DNA of 37,023 nt from Thalassolituus marinus. Its GTDB lineage: Bacteria; Pseudomonadota; Gammaproteobacteria; Pseudomonadales; Oceanobacteraceae. The stretch covers positions 1 through 37,023 of the forward strand of contig NZ_JAEDAH010000006.1 of NCBI RefSeq assembly GCF_020320395.1, given 5' to 3'. A program made the position numbers and the translations under genes. The stretch's first letter is position 1. Each line of letters starts with the position of its first letter. The notes under the pieces are model-generated. The model was given only the letters and a program-made list of their open reading frames with translations. It did not search any database and was not told the DNA's origin. This document shows positions 1-8,154 of this stretch, in pieces.

Positions 1-56
1 GTTTTTTCTATTGTGTGGTAACAACAGAATAACACTTGGAATCAGGCTTTTTCATT

Positions 57-84
57 TGCTGCCCCAAACTGTGGGACAGCAGTG
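57..84. repeat. Left copy of a 21-bp dispersed repeat, inside a short hairpin
   Basis: Positions 64-84 are an exact reverse complement of 36941-36961 at the other end of the window (21/21 bases). Locally, 57-66 and 72-81 form an imperfect hairpin (9 of 10 pairs, 5-base loop). A T-run follows at about 98-104, so the region could also serve as the terminator of a gene lying left of the window. The remainder of 1-193 holds the leader of the next gene and no gene that I can support. Confidence 0.6.
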
Positions 85-193
85 GCCTGCGGGCGCTTTT
101 TTTGTGGCTGGCATTCAGGGCTATTTACTTTTCGTGAGGCACTCCGTACATTCCGCCGCTTAATTACTAATATTTCAATCAAGGACGACGATA

Positions 194-793
194 ATGCGTA
201 CAGCGCAGTTTTTATCTATTGCTTTACTTTCCCTTTCTCCGTTTGTAGTACAGGCCGCAGATGTCCACAGCTTTGTCGGCGCGCGCTATTCAAATTCCGT
301 ATCGGGTGAATACACTCTGGATCTGGATGACGGTGATTCGGAGTTCACCGGCGATCTGAATAGCAAAGCATTCGGTATTTACTTTGGACGCACAAATAAG
401 CGCAATAATCGCTGGTTGCTTGGCTACGAATCTAGAACGTTCGATTTCGACGGTGGCGACAGTGAAGATGCCGCTGGTTTACGTGCCGATATCCATTTTG
501 TATGGGGAGAAGGCAAGAAACTTCAGCCCTACCTGGGCGTAGGTGCAGGCCTTTACCGGTTAAGTGATGCTTTGCTACTGCAAGGTACTGACAAAGAGGG
601 TGATAGTTTGTCGGGTTTTGCGTTTCAGATGGGACTTGGTGCTAAATACATTGCGAGCGAGAAAGTCGAACTGGATATCGCCTTTGAGCGTCAGGCTATC
701 GTCTGGGAAGAGGTCGAAGTTTTTGACAGTTTGGTAGTTAATTCTGCATATGTGCACAACAGTCTGGTGCTTGGTGCAGCATTTAATTTCTGA
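194..793 (+). CDS. Small outer-membrane beta-barrel protein
   Basis: The 199-residue product begins with a clear Sec signal peptide (basic start, hydrophobic core, cleavage after about VQA at residue 21). The mature part is rich in alternating hydrophobic and aromatic residues with Gly, and ends in an aromatic residue (AAFNF), the usual signature for insertion by the BAM complex. Stretches such as YLGVGAGLYRL and FQMGLGAKYIASEKVELDIAF resemble OmpA-like/OmpW-like eight-stranded barrels. No OmpA peptidoglycan-binding domain is present. An AAGGA ribosome-binding site at 181-185 supports the ATG at 194. The gene stands alone. Its substrate or role cannot be read from sequence; a structural or adhesion-type barrel is the general expectation. 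Confidence 0.75.
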   Translation: MRTAQFLSIALLSLSPFVVQAADVHSFVGARYSNSVSGEYTLDLDDGDSEFTGDLNSKAFGIYFGRTNKRNNRWLLGYESRTFDFDGGDSEDAAGLRADIHFVWGEGKKLQPYLGVGAGLYRLSDALLLQGTDKEGDSLSGFAFQMGLGAKYIASEKVELDIAFERQAIVWEEVEVFDSLVVNSAYVHNSLVLGAAFNF

Positions 794-849
794 CGTGTGA
801 ACTTAATTTTTCAGTGCATTCCGTGGCTATACGGAATGCACTGAAGTAT

Positions 850-1242
850 TCAGTACATGCTCTGAATCATTTCAATCGATGGGCGCAGCGCATTGCGCCA
901 GCTTTGCTCTAACTCTTGAGAAAAGTCAGGGTCGTGCTTTTCCAGAGTATCAACCAGGGCGTCCAGCCACATTCCGTAAAACATCGGATTAATATTCATT
1001 TTACTGCGGCTGTGGCTTTCACCCAGTGCGCGGATTTTTGTATCCGACATGCCACGTGCGTGCATCACCAGCCACATAATACCGCCACGCAGTAATGAGC
1101 GCTGTGAGGTCATGTCGGTATTGGTAAACATGGCGCGGATTTCCGGAGATTTACCCATGAAATTGGAATAAAAATCCTCGTAAAAAGAAGGGCTATTACA
1201 GCTCCGTCCATAGCTCTGAAATACCTTATCGGCATCAGTCAT
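850..1242 (-). CDS. Single-domain globin
   Basis: A 130-residue heme protein of the bacterial globin superfamily with no reductase or signalling domain attached. Seen directly: F39 at the expected CD1 position after SPEIRAMF, H77 in LGESHSRSKMNI as the likely proximal (F8) heme ligand, and Q47 as a candidate distal residue. The pattern YEDFYSNFMGKSPEIRAMF is typical of a widespread proteobacterial single-domain globin. Likely roles are binding or detoxifying O2 or NO, but the sequence does not choose between them. The gene is transcribed away from cobQ's direction of entry, about 90 bp downstream of the cobQ stop, and probably has its own promoter in 1243-1332. The ribosome-binding site is weak (AAGG some 12 bases before the ATG), so the start is probable and not certain. 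Confidence 0.82.
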   Translation of the reverse strand: MTDADKVFQSYGRSCNSPSFYEDFYSNFMGKSPEIRAMFTNTDMTSQRSLLRGGIMWLVMHARGMSDTKIRALGESHSRSKMNINPMFYGMWLDALVDTLEKHDPDFSQELEQSWRNALRPSIEMIQSMY

Positions 1243-1332
1243 TGAGGCAGTACCTTACATTTTATTGATAGAGTTTTAAAAAAGGCGCGCAGGGTACTGT
1301 GCTGTTTGCCGTAATGCAAATGACTCTTTGTT

Positions 1333-2838
1333 TCACCGGCTGGTAAAATTATCTAATTGCTTAATCAGCAATTTCCAGTTCAGGTTGCTTGCGGTGGTTT
1401 CTGCAAGGCGCTGAATATCGTCGTTACGGCGCGCCCGAAAATCAACGCTGTCAGCATTTTTCAGTCCGGCCCAGCACAGCAGCGCCTGACAGGCCTGTGG
1501 CGTATCGAAAATACCGTGCCAGTAGGTTGCCAGAATGTTTTCATCCGCAGAAAGCCAGCCACAGCCGATGCTGGTGATGTCGGCACTGAGGGTGCTGATG
1601 CCTGCGTGAATTTCATAGCCCTGTGCCGGCACAGTGGGTTGTCCAGGTAGTGAGAGTTCCCCACTGACTTGTAGCAGGGTTTTATCTGCCTGCAGTTCGG
1701 TGCGGATCGGCAACAAGCCTAAGCCGTCAGTGTCACCGGGCAGATCCTCAATACCCTGTGGGTCGGCAATCACATCGCCCAGCATTTGCAGGCCACCGCA
1801 GATGCCCATCAGTTTGCCGCCGTAGCGCAGATGACGTTGCAGGTAGCATTGCCAGTCTCCTGGCTGTGACAGCAGCCAGTTAAGGTCGGCACGGGTATTT
1901 TTCGAACCGGGAAGGATCACAAGATCGGCGGCGGGTGGTGTCTGCCCCGGGCCAACCAGTGTCAGTTTTACCTGAGGGTGTAAACGTAAGGCATCGAAAT
2001 CGGTGTGATTGCTGATGCGCGGATAAACCGGCACCACAATATGAAAAGCGGCGTCACCATCCTGTTCCTGCGCCAGACTCAGTGAATCTTCCGCATCCAG
2101 ATAAAGGCCGTGCAGGTAGGGAAGAACCCCCAGTACCGGCTTACCGGTTTGTTGCTCGAGCCATTCCAGACCAGGCTGCAGCAGGCTGATATCGCCACGA
2201 AAACGGTTAATAACAAAACCAATGATGCGTTCACGTTCGCTGTCGCTGAGGCAGGCCAGAGTGCCAATTAAATGAGCAAAAACCCCACCGCGATCGATGT
2301 CGGCGATCAGAATAACCGGACAATCAACAGCCTCGGCAAAACCCATATTAGCGATGTCGTTAGCGCGCAGATTCACTTCTGCCGGACTTCCGGCACCTTC
2401 TACCAGCACAATGGGATACTGTTGCTGCAGACGCTTCCATGAATCCTGCACGGCTTGCATGGCGGTCTGTTTGTAGGCCATGTAGTCACGGGCAGGCAGG
2501 TTACCAATCGACTTACCCTGGATGATCACCTGACTGCCGCTATCGCTGGACGGTTTCAGTAACACAGGGTTCATGTCGGTATGCGGCTGCAATCCACAGG
2601 CTTCTGCCTGCAGCGCCTGGGCGCGGCCTATTTCGCCACCGTCAGCGGTAACGGCACTGTTGAGCGCCATATTCTGTGGTTTAAACGGCGCCACGCTGAA
2701 GCCCGCGTCACGCAGAATCCGCCCTAATGCGCACACCAGAGTACTTTTGCCGGCATCGGAGGTGGTGCCCTGAATCATCAGTGTCAGAGGCTGCATTGCC
2801 TGCAGGCGTGCGCTAACGGAAGTGATCGGGTCGTACAT
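1333..2838 (-). CDS. cobQ: Cobyric acid synthase (glutamine-hydrolysing)
   Basis: CobQ/CbiP amidates side chains b, d, e and g of adenosylcobyrinic acid a,c-diamide, using glutamine and ATP, in late cobalamin synthesis. The 501 residues match the family length. The N-terminal ATPase domain opens with [19 protein letters not shown] (P-loop-like) followed by [12 protein letters not shown], both hallmark motifs. The C-terminal class-I amidotransferase-like domain shows the nucleophile region [15 protein letters not shown] and the catalytic His in YWHGIFDTP. The gene diverges from cbiB with only about 40 bp between starts, so the two promoters must overlap or be very compact. No cobalamin riboswitch can fit or be seen there. 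A small CGGCT/AGCCG hairpin occupies the gap. Confidence 0.95.
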   Translation of the reverse strand: MYDPITSVSARLQAMQPLTLMIQGTTSDAGKSTLVCALGRILRDAGFSVAPFKPQNMALNSAVTADGGEIGRAQALQAEACGLQPHTDMNPVLLKPSSDSGSQVIIQGKSIGNLPARDYMAYKQTAMQAVQDSWKRLQQQYPIVLVEGAGSPAEVNLRANDIANMGFAEAVDCPVILIADIDRGGVFAHLIGTLACLSDSERERIIGFVINRFRGDISLLQPGLEWLEQQTGKPVLGVLPYLHGLYLDAEDSLSLAQEQDGDAAFHIVVPVYPRISNHTDFDALRLHPQVKLTLVGPGQTPPAADLVILPGSKNTRADLNWLLSQPGDWQCYLQRHLRYGGKLMGICGGLQMLGDVIADPQGIEDLPGDTDGLGLLPIRTELQADKTLLQVSGELSLPGQPTVPAQGYEIHAGISTLSADITSIGCGWLSADENILATYWHGIFDTPQACQALLCWAGLKNADSVDFRARRNDDIQRLAETTASNLNWKLLIKQLDNFTSR

Positions 2839-2880
2839 CTGGTAATATCGCCGGCTGAAATAAGCCGCCTATTGTACGTC

Positions 2881-3894
2881 ATGATGCTTCTGCTCTGCGG
2901 GATTTTTCCTGTTGTTCCTATCGATTTCGCTGTGCTGCTGCCAGCTCTGGCGCTGCTTGCCTTGCTGCTTGATGCACTGCTGGGTGAACCTGCGCGCTGG
3001 CATCCGCTGGTAGGGTTCGGCCGTTGGGCTGCCTGGCTGGAAAAGCGTTTAAACCGTTCTGCCGCTGGCGTTGTCAGTATTTTCTGCGGAACGCTGGCGC
3101 TACTGCTGGCGTTAGCGCCACTGTTGCTGGTTGTAGCAGCACTGCTGTGGCTGGCGCAGCAATCACTGTGGTTATGGCTGCTGGCTGAAGTTGTGCTGCT
3201 GTATCTGTGCATTGGTTGGCACAGTCTGCAATTGCATATTGGCTGGGTATCCCAGGCGCTGCTGGCCGGTGATCTGGCTCAGGCGCGGGAAAAATTGGGG
3301 TGGATTGTCAGCCGTGATACACAGCAGCTGAATAATGATGAAGTCGCTCAGGCCGGCATTGAAAGCCTGCTGGAAAACAGTGCAGATTCGCTGTTTGTTT
3401 CCCTGTTCTGGTTCGCTATCGGTGGCAGCACGCTGGCGTTGCTACACCGCTGGGTGAATACCCTGGACGCTATGTGGGGCTATCGCAGTGAACGTTATGA
3501 ATTCTTCGGTAAAGTGGCGGCGCGACTGGATGATTTACTGGCATTTATTCCGGCACGTCTTACGGCGCTGGTGATGGCGCTGGCGTCCGGCCGCTATTGT
3601 CTGCGGGCTATGCAGTGCTGGCGCACTCAGGCAGCAGCTTGCGCGAGCCCGAATGGTGGCCCGGTGATGACAACAGGCGCTGGGGCGTTGGGCATTCGTT
3701 TAAGTGAACGTGCCTGTTATCAGGGTGAATGGAAAGCCAAACCGCCAATGGGCTGTGGTCCCGCGGCAGGAGTGAGCGATATGGCGCCCGCCTTGTCACT
3801 GGTGTGGCGCGCACTGGGTCTGTGGCTTCTGCTCTGGCTGCTGGGCGGACTGCTGCTGAACTGGCTGCAGTACGGAGTCGTGTATGTTACTTGA
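2881..3894 (+). CDS. cbiB: Adenosylcobinamide-phosphate synthase (CbiB/CobD)
   Basis: This integral membrane protein attaches (R)-1-amino-2-propanol phosphate (or a related amino alcohol) to adenosylcobyric acid, giving adenosylcobinamide phosphate. The family signature LLDALLGEPARWHPLVGFGR appears near the N-terminus. Later motifs include NNDEVAQAGIESLLENSADS, the RYEFFGKVAARLDDLL region, and YQGEWKAKPPMGCGP near the end. Several hydrophobic segments are evident. The start is uncertain: TTG at 2872 or ATG at 2881/2884 are all in frame and none has a strong ribosome-binding site; the ATG at 2881 is preferred. Its 3' end overlaps cobC by 11 bp, implying translational coupling. Confidence 0.93.
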   Translation: MMLLLCGIFPVVPIDFAVLLPALALLALLLDALLGEPARWHPLVGFGRWAAWLEKRLNRSAAGVVSIFCGTLALLLALAPLLLVVAALLWLAQQSLWLWLLAEVVLLYLCIGWHSLQLHIGWVSQALLAGDLAQAREKLGWIVSRDTQQLNNDEVAQAGIESLLENSADSLFVSLFWFAIGGSTLALLHRWVNTLDAMWGYRSERYEFFGKVAARLDDLLAFIPARLTALVMALASGRYCLRAMQCWRTQAAACASPNGGPVMTTGAGALGIRLSERACYQGEWKAKPPMGCGPAAGVSDMAPALSLVWRALGLWLLLWLLGGLLLNWLQYGVVYVT

Positions 3895-4978
3895 GCCCTG
3901 GCAGCAGGCTGCTCACGGTTCTGACCTGCAGCGTGCGCTGAGTGTCTACGGTGGTAACGCTGACGAGTGGCTGGATCTGTCGTCGGCAGTCAGCCCTTAC
4001 AGTTGGCTGGTTGAGCGTGCTGAGCAGGAGTGTGACGCCAGCAGAGCCCTGTTTGCCGCAGACTCATGGCATCATCTACCCGCGCAGCCAGCTGAGCTCG
4101 ACAGTGCGGTGCGTAGTTATTACGGTGAAAGCGGTTTGCTGGTGGCTGGCAGCCAGCAGGCGATACGCACGCTGCCGCAATGTTTTGCTGCGGCACAGGT
4201 GTGGCTGCTGCAAGGCAGTTACGGCGAACATGTCTGCAGCTGGCAGCAGCAGGGGCATGCAACAACAGAAAAAACGGCAGCACAAATACGTCAGGCCTTT
4301 GCTCAGGCCACGTCTGAGACTGTTGCACAGGCAGGCAGTGAGTCGCTGCCAGATATATTGATTCTGGTGAACCCGGGTAATCCCGGTGCGGAATATTTTA
4401 CTCAGCAGGAGTTACAGCAGTGGGCAGCGCAACTGGCACAGAAGCAAGGCTGGCTGATCTGTGACGAGGCCTTCATGGATGCCAGCGCCGACCTCAGTCT
4501 GTTAGCGGCTGAGCGCCCGGAGAATGCCATTGTGTTGCGCTCGCTGGGGAAGTTTTTCGGGCTTGCCGGTATACGCGCTGGTTTTGTTTTTGCCAGTGAA
4601 TCTGTATTGGCCACGCTCGGCTCGCGTATCGGGCCCTGGGTTGTGAATGGTATGGCGATGCAGTTGCTTCCCGCGGTTCTGCGCGACGCTGACTGGCAAC
4701 AGCAGCAGCGCGGACGTTTGCAGGCATTACGCGAACGTATGCAGACATTGTGTGCGCATTTACCACGGGTTGGTGATACACCCATGTTTATAACGCTGGA
4801 AAGCTCGCAGGTGGCAGCGTGGCAACAGCAATTGGCAGTGCAAAAAATATGGACGCGGCTGTTTGCGCAGCAGCAGCGTTTGCGTCTGGGTTGGCCAGCT
4901 AGTGAAGCGGGCTGGCAACGATTGGAAAATGCATTAAAGAATCTAGCGCATGACGGAAAGGAACAAGACTTTGACTAA
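3884..4978 (+). CDS. cobC: Threonine-phosphate decarboxylase-like PLP enzyme (CobC/CobD)
   Basis: A 364-residue fold-type I PLP enzyme, expected to decarboxylate L-threonine O-3-phosphate to the aminopropanol phosphate used by CbiB. The N-terminal HGSDLQRALSVYGG and WLDLSSAVSPYSW pattern is characteristic of the CobC group rather than histidinol-phosphate aminotransferases. The PLP environment is visible in NPGNPGAEY, CDEAFMDA and the Schiff-base lysine motif RSLGKFFGLAGIRAGF. The start at 3884 lies inside the cbiB end. Nomenclature differs by organism: this enzyme is CobD in Salmonella and CobC in Pseudomonas-type usage. Confidence 0.9.
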   Translation: MLLEPWQQAAHGSDLQRALSVYGGNADEWLDLSSAVSPYSWLVERAEQECDASRALFAADSWHHLPAQPAELDSAVRSYYGESGLLVAGSQQAIRTLPQCFAAAQVWLLQGSYGEHVCSWQQQGHATTEKTAAQIRQAFAQATSETVAQAGSESLPDILILVNPGNPGAEYFTQQELQQWAAQLAQKQGWLICDEAFMDASADLSLLAAERPENAIVLRSLGKFFGLAGIRAGFVFASESVLATLGSRIGPWVVNGMAMQLLPAVLRDADWQQQQRGRLQALRERMQTLCAHLPRVGDTPMFITLESSQVAAWQQQLAVQKIWTRLFAQQQRLRLGWPASEAGWQRLENALKNLAHDGKEQDFD

Positions 4979-5873
4979 GGTTCGATTTATTACTGCTTTG
5001 CTGGCTGCCTTACTGTCGGTTACGACACAGGCTTTGACGGTGACGGACGATCGTGGCGTGGAGCATACACTGGAAAAACCCGTCAGCCGTATTGTGTCAC
5101 TGATGCCGCACGGTACCGAACTGCTGTTTGAAGTGGGTGCCGGTGATCTGGTTGTCGGAGCTGTGGATTATTCTGATTATCCACAGGCCGCAAAAAAAAT
5201 TCCACGCGTCGGTGGATACAGTGGTCTGAATCTGGAGGCGATTATGGCGTTGCAGCCAGACATCGTCCTGGCCTGGCCAGAAGGTAACAACCAGCGTGAA
5301 CTGGATCGCTTAAAGCAACTGGGTTTTCAATTGTTTGCTTCAGACCCACGGGATTTTGCCGCCATCGCCGATAATCTGGAGCGACTGGGGAAACTCACCG
5401 GCAATGATGAGCAGGGCCTCCGAGCTGCGCAGGCTTTTCGCGCAAAGACGCAGCAACTGGCTGAGCAGTATCAGCACCAGCAGGATCTCACGGTTTTCTA
5501 TCAGGTGTGGAACAAGCCTTTACTGAGCCAGAACGGCTCGACGTTTATTTCCCGTGCCATCGAACTGTGCGGTGGTCACAATATCTTTGCCGACTTACCG
5601 ATGGCCGCGCCACAGGTTAGTATCGAAGCGGTGCTGGCAGCCAATCCTCAGGTGATTGTCGCCAGTGGTATGGGCGAAAGTCGTCCGGAATGGCTGGATG
5701 ACTGGCGCGGTTATGCACAGCTCAGCGCAGTGCAGACCAATAGCCTTTACCACATTCATCCGGAGCTGTTTCACCGGCCGACCTCTCGTTTCCTGATTGG
5801 CACCGAGCAGCTGTGTCAGCAGATGGCAGCTACGCGTCAGCGTATGCAGAGTGGTGCAGCGCCGGCGGAATAA
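4950..5873 (+). CDS. btuF: Periplasmic cobalamin-binding protein (BtuF-like)
   Basis: A 307-residue class III solute-binding protein resembling BtuF, which delivers vitamin B12 or cobinamides to the BtuCD importer. After a signal peptide (RFITALLAALLSVTTQA) come VTDDRGVEHTLEKPVSRIVSL, GAGDLVVGAVDYSDYP, and LQPDIVLAWPEG, all typical of BtuF. No BtuC or BtuD is adjacent, so the importer must be elsewhere or the protein serves salvage. Start choice: the ATG at 4950 overlaps cobC by 29 bp and has little ribosome-binding signal. The in-frame TTG at 4971 has AAGGA eight bases upstream and gives a tidier signal peptide, so the true start may be 4971. Confidence 0.87.
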   Translation: MTERNKTLTKVRFITALLAALLSVTTQALTVTDDRGVEHTLEKPVSRIVSLMPHGTELLFEVGAGDLVVGAVDYSDYPQAAKKIPRVGGYSGLNLEAIMALQPDIVLAWPEGNNQRELDRLKQLGFQLFASDPRDFAAIADNLERLGKLTGNDEQGLRAAQAFRAKTQQLAEQYQHQQDLTVFYQVWNKPLLSQNGSTFISRAIELCGGHNIFADLPMAAPQVSIEAVLAANPQVIVASGMGESRPEWLDDWRGYAQLSAVQTNSLYHIHPELFHRPTSRFLIGTEQLCQQMAATRQRMQSGAAPAE

Positions 5874-5948
5874 CACAATCATGATCTGACTCGCCCCTGG
5901 TGGTTTCTGGTTTGTGTTAGCGTAAATACAGCGCTCAGGAGAAATTCT

Positions 5949-6938
5949 ATGCTGGCAATTTTTACGCAGCTGGCCGATTGGCTGGTCTATCAGGTAGCGG
6001 GCCTGTCTTCCGTGTCACGGCTGGGCAGTGCACTCCATTTCTTTGTTGAAGATGTCAGCAAAATATATGTGTTGCTGATCATCATGATCTATCTGATTGC
6101 ACTGATCAGAGCCTCGCTCAATGTTGAACGTGTGCGCGATTATCTGACTCAGCGCCACACCTTTGCCGGACTGTTTATGGGCGCTGGTTTCGGTGCTATC
6201 ACACCGTTCTGTTCCTGCTCCAGTATTCCTGTGTTTCTGGGCTTTACTTCGGCAGGCATTCCGGTCGGAATTACCATGGCATTTCTGCTGACGTCACCGC
6301 TGATTAATGAGGTGGCCGTTATTCTGCTGATCAGTCTGCTTGGCTGGCAGCTCACGCTGGCTTATATCGGTGTCGGCTTGCTGGTAGGAATGGCGGGTGG
6401 TTTTACCCTGCATATTCTGCACGCCGAACGCTGGCTACAGCCGTTTGCCGCGAAAGCCTATGCCGCAGCATCAGCACGCAATGTGCCGGCCGCTGCTAAG
6501 GTGCAATCGCTGTCACTGCATGATCGCCACCAGTTTGCCAAAGACGAAGTAAGGGATATTTTTTCCCGGGTCTGGCTATGGGTCATTATTGGCGTCGGCC
6601 TTGGTGCTGCGCTGCACGGTTATGTACCAGAAAACTGGGTCAGCGATCATCTTGCAGACGGCCAGTGGTGGACAGTACCCGCTGCAGTGCTGGCGGGTAT
6701 ACCTCTGTATTCCAATGCCACAGGCGTTATTCCGGTGATGGAAAGCCTGATTATTAAAGGCTTGCCGCTGGGCACGACACTGGCGTTCTGTATGAGCACT
6801 GTGGCTGCAAGTTTCCCCGAATTTATTTTGCTTAAGCAGGTCATGCAGCTGCGTCTGCTGCTGATTATTTTTGCAATGTTGCTGGTGTCTTTTACGCTGG
6901 TGGGTTGGCTGATCAATCTGATCGCCCCCTGGCTGTAA
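5949..6938 (+). CDS. DUF318/ArsP-type membrane permease
   Basis: A 329-residue polytopic membrane protein of the UPF0718/DUF318 permease family, which includes the methylarsenite exporter ArsP and YraQ-type proteins of unknown substrate. The signature GAITPFCSCSSIPVFLGF contains C88 and C90, and is followed by SAGIPVGITMAFLLTSPLINE. A related half-motif, GIPLYSNATGVIPVMESLI, occurs in the second half, consistent with two repeated halves. A hydrophilic loop separates the halves. An AGGAG ribosome-binding site lies just before the ATG. The neighbouring small thioredoxin-like gene is a common partner of this family. No ArsR repressor or other arsenic gene is present, so the substrate (organoarsenical, other metal, or redox-linked cargo) is open. 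Confidence 0.85.
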   Translation: MLAIFTQLADWLVYQVAGLSSVSRLGSALHFFVEDVSKIYVLLIIMIYLIALIRASLNVERVRDYLTQRHTFAGLFMGAGFGAITPFCSCSSIPVFLGFTSAGIPVGITMAFLLTSPLINEVAVILLISLLGWQLTLAYIGVGLLVGMAGGFTLHILHAERWLQPFAAKAYAAASARNVPAAAKVQSLSLHDRHQFAKDEVRDIFSRVWLWVIIGVGLGAALHGYVPENWVSDHLADGQWWTVPAAVLAGIPLYSNATGVIPVMESLIIKGLPLGTTLAFCMSTVAASFPEFILLKQVMQLRLLLIIFAMLLVSFTLVGWLINLIAPWL

Positions 6939-6966
6939 GGCTGTAAGGCTGTATGAGGATAATGCT

Positions 6967-7200
6967 ATGAAAGAAATTGTTGTGCTGGGATCCGGTTGTA
7001 CAAAGTGTGAAAAAACCGCAGATGCCATTCGTACCATCGCCGAAGAACTTGCCATTCCGGTATCACTGAGTAAGGAAACCAGTGCGGAAGCTATCATGCT
7101 GGCGGGGGTTATGCGTACGCCAGCGGTTATGGTGGATGGTCAGCTGGTACATAGCGGTTCTATTCCCCACCGACAGGATATTGAAGCCTGGCTTAGCTGA
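6967..7200 (+). CDS. Small thioredoxin-fold protein with CxxC motif
   Basis: A 77-residue cytoplasmic protein (no signal peptide) of the small redox-active disulfide protein/thioredoxin-like group. The active site is GSGCTKCEKT with C11 and C14, and the cis-Pro loop is RTPAVMVDG, both typical of glutaredoxin-like minimal folds. It starts 28 bp after the permease with an AGGAT-type ribosome-binding site, so the pair is probably co-transcribed. A role in reducing or accepting metal/thiol cargo for the permease is inference from the repeated association of the two families. It ends 6 bp before the convergent gene at 7207 with no visible terminator between. Confidence 0.85.
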   Translation: MKEIVVLGSGCTKCEKTADAIRTIAEELAIPVSLSKETSAEAIMLAGVMRTPAVMVDGQLVHSGSIPHRQDIEAWLS

Positions 7201-7206
7201 GGCTGC

Positions 7207-7623
7207 TTAATTGCCTGCCCAGTAAAGCACCTTAAGGTTATCGGGCAGTGGCTGATCGGCAGGTAAGTAACTGACGGTTTCGGGATTCTCGAGCAGATAA
7301 CTAACGACATCCTGTTCGGAATGCAGAATAGCAGGAGGCACCCGACGTCCGGTGAACTTCATCTGCGCCCAGTAAGACTGAATCCGTTTTTCAGGCAACC
7401 CCATAACGTGGGCGTTGAATAGCAGGCGAGTGTGATTGTTCAGAGGAAGGGCAACGGGTTTCAGAGCAAGTCCGGCATTGCCACCCATAAACAGGTTGCG
7501 TACCTGCTCCAGAGTCAGCGTGGGGCTACGGTAATGGGTGTTGGCGACAACCACCAGACCTTCTCTGGCATGGCTGTTATGTATAGCAGCAGCCATCAGC
7601 AGTAACAGCAGCAAACGCGACAT
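7207..7623 (-). CDS. Short PstS-like periplasmic protein (second paralogue)
   Basis: A 138-residue exported protein related to one lobe of phosphate-type substrate-binding proteins. The signal peptide (RLLLLLLMAAAIHNSHA) is followed by VVANTHYRSPTLTLEQVRNLFMG, then RIQSYWAQMKFTGRRVPP and VSYLPADQPLPDNLKVLYW. The core is clearly paralogous to the protein at 7729: both share QVRNLFMG, KPVALP/RPVALP, QSYWAQMKFTGR and YLPAD. At about 110 mature residues it is far shorter than a full PstS (about 300) and lacks a transporter partner nearby, so ligand sensing or delivery to an outer-membrane protein is more likely than classical import. A strong GAGGAGGT ribosome-binding site precedes the ATG. Confidence 0.75.
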   Translation of the reverse strand: MSRLLLLLLMAAAIHNSHAREGLVVVANTHYRSPTLTLEQVRNLFMGGNAGLALKPVALPLNNHTRLLFNAHVMGLPEKRIQSYWAQMKFTGRRVPPAILHSEQDVVSYLLENPETVSYLPADQPLPDNLKVLYWAGN

Positions 7624-7647
7624 ATTACCTCCTCAGTCTTTTTTTAT

Positions 7648-7685
7648 AACGAAGGTCCTGCAAGCTGACTGGCAGGATCTTCGTT
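7648..7685. other. Intergenic hairpin between the two PstS-like genes
   Basis: Arms 7648-7661 and 7672-7685 pair over 14 positions with one wobble or mismatch and a 10-base loop. On the plus strand the right arm is followed by TTGTT; on the minus strand, the direction of the flanking genes, it is followed by an A-rich stretch and not U's. It is therefore not a convincing terminator for those genes. It may be an mRNA processing or stability hairpin between the two paralogues. The right arm is part of the 40-bp tandem repeat and so exists twice. Confidence 0.45.
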
Positions 7686-7749
7686 TTGTTATCTGACTTC
7701 GTACAGGACTGGCAGGATCTTCGTTTTGTTATCTGACTTCGTACAGGAC
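7667..7749. repeat. Perfect 40-bp tandem duplication spanning a gene end
   Basis: Unit 1 is 7667-7706 and unit 2 is 7707-7746; they are identical at all 40 positions, and the identity continues for three bases into 7747-7749. Unit 2 carries the last six codons plus stop (VLYEVR*) of the gene ending at 7729, so unit 1 is an untranslated echo of that gene end. The absence of any mismatch suggests a recent slippage or unequal-exchange event, or an assembly artefact. Confidence 0.9.
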
Positions 7750-8154
7750 GGTCAGCGCATCCGGTATTTGTATGTCGGCAGGCAAATAGCCAACGCTACC
7801 GGGGTGAGCGACCAGGTAATCCAATAATGCAGGTTCATCATTAATTTCACGCGGAGGTTGCATACGCCCGGTGAACTTCATTTGCGCCCAGTAGGACTGA
7901 ATACGTGATTCTGTCAGGCCGATAATCTGGGTGTTAAAGATCATGCGGGTGCGATTTTTCGGTGGTAATGCAACCGGTCTCAGGTCATAACCGAGGGAGG
8001 CTCCCATAAACAAATTTCTCACCTGTTCTCGTCCCAGGGTCAGTTCTTTGCCTTCGGTGTTGGCCACTACCCGGATACTGTTTTCTGCCTGTACTGGTAG
8101 CAGCAGTACAGGTGTAAACATCAGCAGCAGGTATTTCAACGTCGTCCTCATCAT
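7729..8154 (-). CDS. Short PstS-like periplasmic protein (first paralogue)
   Basis: A roughly 141-residue exported protein with the signal peptide MRTTLKYLLLMFTPVLLLPVQA. The mature part begins VVANTEGKELTLGREQVRNLFMG and continues with RPVALPPKNRTRMIF, RIQSYWAQMKFTGRMQPP and VGYLPADIQIPDALTVLYE. It resembles a single lobe of phosphate-type binding proteins and is paralogous to the protein at 7207. A longer frame opens at 8172, but the ATG at 8154 (or 8151) forms a TGATG overlap with the porin stop, so coupled translation from there is preferred. It is second in the porin-PstS-like-PstS-like cluster. Its ligand is unknown. Confidence 0.75.
   Translation of the reverse strand: MMRTTLKYLLLMFTPVLLLPVQAENSIRVVANTEGKELTLGREQVRNLFMGASLGYDLRPVALPPKNRTRMIFNTQIIGLTESRIQSYWAQMKFTGRMQPPREINDEPALLDYLVAHPGSVGYLPADIQIPDALTVLYEVR

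Noticed and set aside
82-309. 75-residue frame overlapping the outer-membrane protein start
   Set aside because: Out of frame with the well-supported gene at 194, no ribosome-binding site, and no recognisable protein features.
2839-2880. Cobalamin riboswitch between divergent cobQ and cbiB
   Set aside because: The gap is only about 40 bp, far too short for a cobalamin riboswitch, and no B12-box-like sequence is seen nearby.
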